A stretch of DNA of 64,000 bases from contig NZ_KB907124.1 of assembly GCF_000381825.1 (NCBI RefSeq), forward strand, positions 62,001-126,000, given 5' to 3'. The notes beneath the pieces were generated by a model that was not told the origin of the DNA, searched no databases, and saw nothing but the letters and a program-made list of their open reading frames with translations. Each line of letters starts with the position of its first letter. Position 1 is the stretch's first letter. Source of the stretch: Thioalkalivibrio sp. ALJT (lineage in GTDB: Bacteria; Pseudomonadota; Gammaproteobacteria; Ectothiorhodospirales; Ectothiorhodospiraceae). Below are positions 16,236-22,717 of this stretch, one piece after another. Position numbers and translations under genes: made by a program.

Positions 16236-16459
16236 GTGTGCGCATGCGGGGAATGGGGTGTCGGCCCAAAAGTCATCAAAATCGTGAACGCGCGTGATTT
16301 TTCGTTAAAAAATCAAAAAACGTATCGAATTGCACCGAACGGCTGCATTGCAGGCGGTGCGAACGGCATTCCGAATGGAACATTCTGCGGCCGCGTGCGT
16401 CGTGAAGCGGGAAGGGCGGTATTGTCCTGAACCATCTGAAGTCACCGAGGAGAACCTGA
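16236..16459 (+). promoter_or_regulatory. soxB upstream region with palindromes
   Basis: The 224 nt between the terminator and soxB must contain the soxB promoter. Two symmetrical sites stand out: an AT-rich inverted repeat TGATTTTT (16295-16302) with AAAAATCA (16308-16315), and the palindrome CATTCCGAATG (16367-16377) followed by GGAACATTC. They are possible regulator sites, for example for an ArsR-type sulfur regulator. GAGGAGAAC precedes the start codon. Confidence 0.4.
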
Positions 16460-18196
16460 ATGAGCCTTACGCGCAGAGAGTTTCTTGAAGCGATGGTTGC
16501 GGCAAGCGCAGCCGGATTCTCGATGAATGCCTGGGCCGGCGAGAAGGGAAGCTGGCGGCCTGCCGATGCGGCCATGTACGACCTGCCGAAGTTTGGCAAT
16601 GTTTCGCTGCTGCACTATACCGACTGCCATGCACAGCTGAGGCCGGTGCATTTCCGCGAACCCGACGTAAACATCGGCGTGGGGGACATGCAGGGCAAGC
16701 CGCCGGTGCTGGCGGGCGATGCGATGCTCGAGTACTTCGACGTAAAGCCCGGCACTGCCATGGCGCATGCGATCACCCACCTCGACTTCAAGTACGCCGC
16801 GCATAAATACGGCCGTCTGGGCGGCTTCTCGCATCTGTCCACGCTGGTCAAGAAGCTGCGTGCCGAGCGCCCGAACTCGTTGCTGCTGGATGGCGGCGAC
16901 ACCTGGCAGGGTACCGCGACCTCGCTGTGGACTGATGGTCAGGACATGGTGGATGCCCAGAAGCTCCTGGGGGTCGACATCATGGTGGGACACTGGGAGT
17001 TCACGTTCGGGGCCGAGCGGGTGCTCGATGTAGTCGAAAACGAATTCAAGCCGAACAACATCGACTTCCTGGCGCAGAACATCGAAGACCGCGACTGGGG
17101 CGACCCGGTGTTCGAGCCGTACAGCATCCGCGAGATGAACGGGGTACCGGTGGCGGTCATCGGCCAGGCATTCCCGTATACCTCGGTCGCGAATCCGGAT
17201 TACATGTTCCCGGACTGGAGCTTCGGCATCCGCGACCAGAACATGCAGCGCATGATCGACGAATGCCGCGAGAAGGGTGCCAGGGTGGTGGTGGTCCTGT
17301 CGCATAACGGCATGGTGACCGACATGGAGATGGCACGTCGCCTGCGCGACGTGGACATGATCATGGGCGGCCACACGCATGATGCGGTTCCGGGTGCAAT
17401 GGAGATCGAAAATGCCGGTGGCGGCCGTACGCTGGTGACCAACGCCGGCTCGAATGGCAAGTTCCTCGGCGTGATGGACCTGGATGTGACCGATCGCGGC
17501 ATCCGCGACTACAGGTTCACCCTGCTGCCGGTATTCTCCAACCTGATCGAGCCGGATGCGGACATGGAAGAACATATCCGCAAGGTGCGCGCGCCGTACG
17601 AGGACCAGCTGAACGAGGAGCTGGCCGTGACCGAGGGCGTGCTGTACCGCCGCGGCAACTTCAATGGCACATTTGACGAGGTCATCATGGACGCGATGAT
17701 CAAGAAGATGGATGCCGAAGTGGCCCTCTCTCCGGGCTTCCGCTGGGGTATCAGCGTGCTGCCGGGCCAGCCGATCACCTTCGAGGAGCTGATGACCCAG
17801 ACGGCGACCACTTATTCGGAGACCCAGCGCAACGAGATGACCGGTGCGCAGCTGAAGAACGCACTGGAGGATGTGGCCAACTCGATCTTCAACTCTAACC
17901 CCTATCACCACCGCGGTGGTGACATGGTGCGTACCGCCGGCGTCGAGTACACCATCGACCCGCACGAGTCGATGGGGAGCCGTATCAGCGATCTGTACAT
18001 CAACGGCGAGCCGGTGGACGCGGACAAGAACTACGTGGTTGCCGGCTGGGCCAACGTGCATGAGCCGCTGGATACCGATCCGGTCTGGGAGGTCGTCGCC
18101 GATTACCTGCGCGAGCAGGAGACGATCCGGCCCGGCAAGCCGTACCTGCCGAAGCTGAAAAACGTGGAGGGCGACCCCGGTCTGGCGCGCTCGTAG
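16460..18196 (+). CDS. soxB: Thiosulfohydrolase SoxB
   Basis: A 578-residue periplasmic dimanganese enzyme of the Sox thiosulfate-oxidation system. SoxB hydrolyses the sulfone group from SoxYZ-bound cysteine S-thiosulfonate, releasing sulfate. A Tat signal (TRREFLEAMVAASAAGFSM) opens the protein. Metallophosphatase-fold ligands are visible in HYTDCHAQ (Asp55, His57), GGDTWQGT, GHWEFTFG (the SoxB-specific form of the usual GNHE), SHNG and GGHTHD (His305, His307). The C-terminal 5'-nucleotidase domain includes GFRWGISVLPGQPITFEEL. No other sox gene is adjacent. The gene ends at a dispersed repeat and a strong terminator. Confidence 0.96.
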   Translation: MSLTRREFLEAMVAASAAGFSMNAWAGEKGSWRPADAAMYDLPKFGNVSLLHYTDCHAQLRPVHFREPDVNIGVGDMQGKPPVLAGDAMLEYFDVKPGTAMAHAITHLDFKYAAHKYGRLGGFSHLSTLVKKLRAERPNSLLLDGGDTWQGTATSLWTDGQDMVDAQKLLGVDIMVGHWEFTFGAERVLDVVENEFKPNNIDFLAQNIEDRDWGDPVFEPYSIREMNGVPVAVIGQAFPYTSVANPDYMFPDWSFGIRDQNMQRMIDECREKGARVVVVLSHNGMVTDMEMARRLRDVDMIMGGHTHDAVPGAMEIENAGGGRTLVTNAGSNGKFLGVMDLDVTDRGIRDYRFTLLPVFSNLIEPDADMEEHIRKVRAPYEDQLNEELAVTEGVLYRRGNFNGTFDEVIMDAMIKKMDAEVALSPGFRWGISVLPGQPITFEELMTQTATTYSETQRNEMTGAQLKNALEDVANSIFNSNPYHHRGGDMVRTAGVEYTIDPHESMGSRISDLYINGEPVDADKNYVVAGWANVHEPLDTDPVWEVVADYLREQETIRPGKPYLPKLKNVEGDPGLARS

Positions 18197-18354
18197 CCCG
18201 TCGGATTTGGGCGATCGTCGCGAGCGTAGCGGGAGAGTGAGGCCCTTTGTTCGGTCTCTCGAGGCCCTGGTGGGGATGATGTAACAAGAGAGAGCGGGTA
18301 AAGGGGCCGCTGTCCCGCACGCGCAGCCGATCGGCCCCCAATCGGACAGGCTCC
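18197..18354. repeat. Dispersed inverted-ended repeat, copy A
   Basis: This begins at the soxB stop with CCCGTCGGATTTGGGCGATC and ends AATCGGACAGGCTCCC. A second copy with the same organisation lies at 57040-57193. Both share GGGCGATCGTC-CGAGCGT near the left end, an AAAGGG segment, and complementary termini. Neither encodes a protein. It looks like a REP/MITE-type intergenic element. Confidence 0.65.
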
Positions 18355-18402
18355 CGGCGCGCAGCGTGTGCTTGGCCCGCCGCTGCGGGCCGGTTAGTCT
18401 CG

Positions 18403-18439
18403 CCGCCGTGTACGCAAGCCGTGCACGGCGGTTTTTTTT
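18403..18439 (+). terminator. Rho-independent terminator after soxB
   Basis: CCGCCGTG (18403-18410) pairs with CACGGCGG (18424-18431) and is followed by eight T. It ends soxB transcription beyond the dispersed repeat. Confidence 0.9.
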
Positions 18440-18472
18440 GCGGGTCTGGTGGCGACCCAGGGGCAGGTGGCG

Positions 18473-19549
18473 ATGGGTAAACAGGAAGAGGGCTTTGCCG
18501 GACTGCTGCTGTATTGCCGCGCAGGCTTCGAGGGCGATCTGACGGCCGAGCTGACCGATCGTGCGGCCGCGGCGGGCCTGGGCGGCTTTGCGCGAGTGCA
18601 GGCCGGCGCGGGGTTTGTCCTGTTCGAGCCCGCGGACGGCCGCGTGGCCGCACTGGAGTCGGTGCTGGCGCTGGAGCATCTGGTGTTCGCGCGTCAGGTC
18701 TTTCCGGCGCTGCCAGCGCTCGCGGGGCTGGATCGCAGTGACCGTCTGACGCCAATCATCGGACAGGTCGTGGCGGCCGGCTGGCAGGTCGAGTCGATCT
18801 GGCACGAGACCCCGGACACCAACGATGGCAAGGCGTTGCGGCGGTTGATTCGGGCGCTGGAGCGCCCGCTGGCAGCGGTGCTGAAAAGGCAGGGTGTGTT
18901 GCGCGCGGCGGCGCACGGGCAGCGCCTGCATGTGTTCTGGTGCGCGGGCGACCGCGTCCAGCTCGGACTCAGCCGGCCGGGACGGCGCAGCGAATGGCCG
19001 GGCGGCATCCTGCACCTGCGTTCGCCGCGGGAGGCCCCCAGCCGTTCCACGCTGAAGCTGGAGGAGGCCTGGCACACCTTCATCCCTCGCGAAGCCTGGG
19101 ATGAACGCCTGGCGCAGGGGATGCAGGCAGTGGACCTGGGGGCGGCGCCGGGCGGGTGGACCTGGCAACTGGTTCGGCGCGGGATGTACGTACATGCCGT
19201 GGATAACGGGCCCATGGATGCCCGATTGATGGCGACCACTCAGGTCGAACACCATCGCGAAGATGCCTTTACCTGGGAGCCTCCGAGCCCGGTGCGCTGG
19301 CTGGTGTGCGATATCGTCGACAAGCCCGCGCGGGTGGCTGCGCGCATGGCGGACTGGCTGGAGGCCGGCTGGTGCCGGGAGGCGATCTTCAACCTCAAGC
19401 TGCCGATGAAGAGCCGCTGGCAGACGGTGCGCCAGTGTCTGGGGCATATCGAAGACCGGCTGCAGGCGGCGGGGATTGGCTACCGACTGAGGGCGCGGCA
19501 GCTTTATCACGACCGCGAGGAGATCACCGTGCACGTGGTACGGGACTGA
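18473..19549 (+). CDS. rlmM: 23S rRNA (cytidine-2498) 2'-O-methyltransferase RlmM
   Basis: A 358-residue protein with the RlmM layout. An N-terminal THUMP-like RNA-binding region (about residues 1-160) is followed by a Rossmann methyltransferase domain. The SAM motif is VDLGAAPGGWTWQL near residue 220. VCDIVDKP and FNLKLPMKSRW hold catalytic positions, and the C-terminus is EEITVHVVRD. RlmM modifies C2498 in the peptidyl-transferase region of 23S rRNA. The ATG at 18473 (MGKQEEGF) is preferred; a GTG at 18449 would add 8 residues next to the terminator. Confidence 0.9.
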   Translation: MGKQEEGFAGLLLYCRAGFEGDLTAELTDRAAAAGLGGFARVQAGAGFVLFEPADGRVAALESVLALEHLVFARQVFPALPALAGLDRSDRLTPIIGQVVAAGWQVESIWHETPDTNDGKALRRLIRALERPLAAVLKRQGVLRAAAHGQRLHVFWCAGDRVQLGLSRPGRRSEWPGGILHLRSPREAPSRSTLKLEEAWHTFIPREAWDERLAQGMQAVDLGAAPGGWTWQLVRRGMYVHAVDNGPMDARLMATTQVEHHREDAFTWEPPSPVRWLVCDIVDKPARVAARMADWLEAGWCREAIFNLKLPMKSRWQTVRQCLGHIEDRLQAAGIGYRLRARQLYHDREEITVHVVRD

Positions 19550-19578
19550 TCCCGGCAGACGAGCGTGAAGCGGCAGCG

Positions 19579-19998
19579 CTATTCGCCCTGGATGGTGATC
19601 GTCAGGCGGCGGCTGTGGGGCGCGTAACGGTGCTCCCACAGAAAGATACCCTGCCAGGTACCGAGTACCAGGCGCCCGTGACCGACCGGGATGGTCAGGT
19701 CGTTGTGGGTGAACATGGCGCGCGCGTGGGCGGCCATGTCGTCGTCGCCTTCCATGTCGTGACGGTAGGCGGAGTCGGCATCCGGTGCGACACGCTGAAT
19801 CAGGGTTTCCAGATCCTGCCGCACATCGGGATCGGCGTTCTCGGTGATCAGCAACGAGGCACTGGTGTGATGCTGGAAGACGTGACAGGTCCCGGTGGTG
19901 ATGCCTGATGCCCGGACCACATGTTCTACTGCAGAGGTGATGTCGAGAGTGCCGCGACCGCGGGTCTGCTGGGTGAACGTGTCCTGGTAAACGGCCAT
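19579..19998 (-). CDS. YjbQ family protein (UPF0047)
   Basis: A 139-residue YjbQ/UPF0047 protein. The diagnostic region is HVFQHHTSASLLITENADPDV, followed by YRHDMEGDDDMAAHARAM and GTWQGIFLWEHR near the C-terminus. Members show weak thiamine-phosphate synthase activity in vitro; the true role is unknown. The ATG at 19998 (MAVYQDTF) begins at the family's usual position. It lies just downstream of the ssrA terminator on the same strand. Confidence 0.88.
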   Translation of the reverse strand: MAVYQDTFTQQTRGRGTLDITSAVEHVVRASGITTGTCHVFQHHTSASLLITENADPDVRQDLETLIQRVAPDADSAYRHDMEGDDDMAAHARAMFTHNDLTIPVGHGRLVLGTWQGIFLWEHRYAPHSRRLTITIQGE

Positions 19999-20018
19999 GG
20001 GTATTCTCGAATGCAAAC

Positions 20019-20040
20019 AAAAAAGCGCCCGCAGGCGCTT
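20019..20040 (-). terminator. Rho-independent terminator of tmRNA
   Basis: Leftward, AAGCGCC (20034-20040) pairs with GGCGCTT (20023-20029) around a 4-nt loop and continues into a T-rich run. It lies 18 nt beyond the mature tmRNA 3' end. Confidence 0.88.
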
Positions 20041-20057
20041 GATTGGTTGGTCAAAAT

Positions 20058-20418
20058 TGGTGGAGGCGGCGGGAATCGAACCCGCGTCCGCAGGACCTCC
20101 GCCTTCGGCTCTACATGCTTATTCTGTCTTTGAGTTTAACCAGCCGCTACCCGACAGGCAGGGAATGCAACTGGCGATCCCGGTTGAGTTTTAATGGATC
20201 CACGCCGGGAGCGCTTCACCACGAGCTTGTGAGAGTCGACGCCCGATACTGGACGCACAAGCACGGCTCCAGTCGGACGGCATCTACCGGTTTTTAAGCG
20301 GCGAGTGCGTAGTTGTCGTCGTTGGCAACTATTTTTTTGCAGTGATTTTTACGAGGCTCACCACATCCTCGGCATGCACCTAAGGTTTCGCGACCCGCGT
20401 CGAATCCAGGTCGCCCCC
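20058..20418 (-). ncRNA. ssrA: Transfer-messenger RNA (tmRNA)
   Basis: A 361-nt tmRNA that rescues stalled ribosomes by trans-translation. The tRNA-like ends pair as GGGGGCG (5') with CGCCTCC, then A and encoded CCA at 20058. The 5' domain GGGGGCGACCTGGATTCGAC and the T arm GCGGGTTCGATTCCCGC are typical. The reading frame after the resume site encodes ANDDNYALAA and TAA, so the full tag is AANDDNYALAA, the same as in Pseudomonas. TATCCT (complement of 20434-20439) could serve as -10 giving a short 5' leader; no clear -35 was seen. Confidence 0.97.
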
Positions 20419-20580
20419 AATTACTCCATTGACAGGATACCGCACCGAGAGTTCCCCGGCTATCTGCGATTCGACTTTTCGTAACGCGGTGTGGTCCGAA
20501 TGGCCAGCCGATCGATGGCGCTGCATGGCTGGTCGGACAAGGCTTTGCTAAGCTCGTTCAGGGTCTTGCGGAGGCAAACG

Positions 20581-21084
20581 ATGAGAATCAAACGACAGTA
20601 CGGGTTCGGTGCTCTGTGCGTCCTGCTGGCGACGTCGGGCACGGTATCGGCGCAGCAGGTGAGTGACGACTTCGACGTCACCATCACCCTCGAAGATAGC
20701 TGCGAACTGACCACGGCGCCGACAGACCTGTCGTTCGGTACGGTTGGGCTTCTCAATACCGACCACACGGCGACCTCGACGGTAGCGGTGACCTGTACGG
20801 ACGGCGCCGCATACGACCTCGTGCTGAACGCCGGGTTACACGATGACGGTACGACCCGTCGTATGGAACAGGCTGGCGAACATGTCAGCTATCGTCTGTA
20901 CAGCGACAGCGGTTTCACCGCCTTATGGGGGAACGACACAACCTTCGGATCGGTTGTCAGCGCCACGGGAACCGGGGAGGAGGCGGAGTTCACCGTCCAC
21001 GGGCGTGTCGAGTCGGCCGACAATGCCTCCACACCGCCGGGGGGCACCTATTCGGATACCGTGACCATTGAGGTCAGCTTCTGA
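20581..21084 (+). CDS. Spore coat U domain (SCPU) pilin, CsuA/B-like
   Basis: A 167-residue secreted protein with a signal peptide ending near TVSAQQ (about residue 23). The mature part is a spore coat U/SCPU domain, with two cysteines early (CELTTAP and VTCTDGA), the GLHDDGTTRRM block and the C-terminal strand YSDTVTIEVSF. It fits the major subunit of an archaic Csu-type chaperone-usher pilus. GGAGG lies just before the start. The chaperone begins 2 nt after its stop. Confidence 0.85.
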   Translation: MRIKRQYGFGALCVLLATSGTVSAQQVSDDFDVTITLEDSCELTTAPTDLSFGTVGLLNTDHTATSTVAVTCTDGAAYDLVLNAGLHDDGTTRRMEQAGEHVSYRLYSDSGFTALWGNDTTFGSVVSATGTGEEAEFTVHGRVESADNASTPPGGTYSDTVTIEVSF

Positions 21085-21086
21085 GG

Positions 21087-21935
21087 ATGTCAGATGCGGG
21101 CTCGGCCGGGCGGTGGCTGCGTCGAGGGGCTGGACCCTCGCGGTGCTGGCAGCCTTGGTCGATGGGGCTGCTGTTGTGCGTCCTTCTCGCCGGGAGCGTG
21201 ATGCCGGCCGCCGCGGCTGCGGGCCTGAGCGTGGCCCCGACCCTGCTGGAGTTTGCTCCCGGGGAGACGGCCAGGGGATTGACGCTGCGTAATACGGGGA
21301 CGACTCCCGTGCAGGCCCAGGTGCGGGTGTTCGAATGGCGCCAGGAGAACGGGGAGGATCGGCTGGAGCTCTCCACGGAGCTGGCGGTCAGTCCGCCTTT
21401 TCTGAGTGTGCCGCCCGGTGGTCGACAGGTGGTGCGGGTCCTGCAGCGGGGCGTCTCTGCCCCGGGCTCGACGAGTGCCGAGCGAAGTTTTCGCCTCCTG
21501 GTGGATGAAATTCCGGCGGACATTGGCGCGGAACAGGCGCCGGCCGGGGGGCAGGGCGGTGCGTCCGGTATTCGGTCGGGATTGCGTTTTCTGATGCGCT
21601 TCTCCGTTCCGGTGTTTGTGGCCGTGCAGTCCGACACGGCCCCCGATTTGCACTGGCGCCTGCAGCATACGGATACCGATGAGAGGGCGCGCCTCGTGGT
21701 GCAGAACACCGGGACCGGTCGCGCCCAGATCGCTGACCTCGAGCTGATGGATGGCGACGGGCGGGCCCTTTATCGGCATGCCGGCCTGGCCGGGTATGTC
21801 CTGTCCGGGACGTCGCGCGAGTGGTCGTTCGACCTGCCGGACGGTGCCGCAGGGGCCGAGGCAATCATCAGGATGCGGCTCAATGGTCAGCCGACACGCC
21901 ATGACCTGGCGGTGTCTGGTGCTGTCGATTACTAG
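21087..21935 (+). CDS. Periplasmic pilus chaperone (PapD/CsuC-like)
   Basis: A 282-residue protein with a long N-terminal leader ending in a hydrophobic signal peptide (MGLLLCVLLAGSVMPAAAAA). The PapD-like immunoglobulin fold follows (LSVAPTLLEFAPGETARGLTLRNTG, then RFSVPVFV). It would donate a strand to SCPU subunits and hand them to the usher. The start at 21087 is coupled to the pilin stop; an internal ATG at 21162 at the signal peptide is possible. The last 50 nt overlap a truncated usher head in another frame, and the 3' end is duplicated downstream at 26898-27113. Confidence 0.85.
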   Translation: MSDAGSAGRWLRRGAGPSRCWQPWSMGLLLCVLLAGSVMPAAAAAGLSVAPTLLEFAPGETARGLTLRNTGTTPVQAQVRVFEWRQENGEDRLELSTELAVSPPFLSVPPGGRQVVRVLQRGVSAPGSTSAERSFRLLVDEIPADIGAEQAPAGGQGGASGIRSGLRFLMRFSVPVFVAVQSDTAPDLHWRLQHTDTDERARLVVQNTGTGRAQIADLELMDGDGRALYRHAGLAGYVLSGTSREWSFDLPDGAAGAEAIIRMRLNGQPTRHDLAVSGAVDY

Positions 21936-21954
21936 CGCCCTGATCGTCGCATAG
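21886..21954 (+). pseudogene. Truncated usher head (signal peptide only)
   Basis: In the frame overlapping the chaperone 3' end, ATG at 21886 encodes MVSRHAMTWRCLVLSITSAL plus IVA and then TAG at 21952-21954. It is nearly identical to the first 22 residues of the intact usher at 27061. The homology stops at about 21951. It is the left half of a duplicated chaperone-usher junction. Confidence 0.75.
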
Positions 21955-22252
21955 TCAGCCGCAGGTGCAAGCGGCCCTGCGGGCGAGCTGGATGGCCGAA
22001 AGCCGCGCGCGTCGATTCCGGGGCTACGGATTTGGCTCGAACACGTCGAGCGCGAGGTGGCGTTCGATCCTCCTGTTTGGAAAGACCTCGAAGGTCCGGC
22101 TTGGACATGATGTATGCTGATTCCCAGAGACCAAGCCTGCGGTTGCTTCTGAACCTCTCGCAACGACAGAAAAATTTGCGGACGATCTTGATCAGGCCTT
22201 CCCTTGCTTGGAATTCAGCGGTAACGCATGGGGACGAAAAGGGAATCGACTT
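21955..22252. other. Non-coding stretch at left end of inserted segment
   Basis: About 300 nt between the usher-head remnant and the small membrane protein gene. No gene is evident. Sequence similarity to the usher region stops at 21951, so this is the left boundary of the segment that separates chaperone from usher. AAAAGGGA at 22237-22244 serves the next gene. Confidence 0.4.
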
Positions 22253-22582
22253 ATGGAAGACATGCTTGGGTTGCTGGGGGGAATCGGTCTTGCGGTGGTT
22301 ATTAGTATCGCGTTGATGGCCTACCAGAAAAAGAAGCGCAATCAGGCCTGGGCCGGAGCGGTCACGGATATCCGGCAATTCGAGGCTACCGAGGAAGACA
22401 GGCCCGGCAAGGAGTACGTCCGCGTTCGCTACCGCCGGGATGACGGTAAGAAGGGGAAACTGACGCTGGAGCGGTATCAGTACCAGCAGATGTTCCCCGA
22501 CCTGAAGGTGGGCGACCGGTTGATCAAGGAAGTCGGACAGGATCATCCCCGCGTCGAGTCCGCGGCTACTCGGAGAGACTGA
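22253..22582 (+). CDS. Small single-pass membrane protein, unknown
   Basis: A 109-residue protein. Residues about 5-22 (LGLLGGIGLAVVISIALM) form one membrane helix, then a basic patch (QKKKRNQ) and a charged soluble domain with strand-rich VRVRYRRDDGKKGKLTLERYQ and LKVGDRLIKEVGQDHP. The positive-inside pattern suggests a cytoplasmic C-terminus. I recognise no family. It is the first gene of the roughly 5-kb segment between chaperone and usher. Confidence 0.6.
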   Translation: MEDMLGLLGGIGLAVVISIALMAYQKKKRNQAWAGAVTDIRQFEATEEDRPGKEYVRVRYRRDDGKKGKLTLERYQYQQMFPDLKVGDRLIKEVGQDHPRVESAATRRD

Positions 22583-22717
22583 ACCCCCGCGACGGGTGGC
22601 GTAACGTCGCGCAGGGACTGTCTCGTCGAAAGCGCCAGTCACGCGAAACCTGGAGCAGTGGATCCGGTTGGGCAGGGTGAGGCCCGCAACTCCGACCGCC
22701 CCCTTCGCAAGGATCGA

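Noticed and set aside
16442-20020. A minus-strand open frame of 1192 residues across soxB and rlmM
   Set aside because: It is antisense to two clearly conserved genes, His/Arg/Pro-rich as expected from reverse-strand reading of GC-rich codons, and matches no family except that its start lies in the yjbQ region in a different frame.
20040-20297. Short plus-strand open frames overlapping the tmRNA
   Set aside because: The region folds as tmRNA on the minus strand with tag frame and tRNA-like ends, so these are chance frames.
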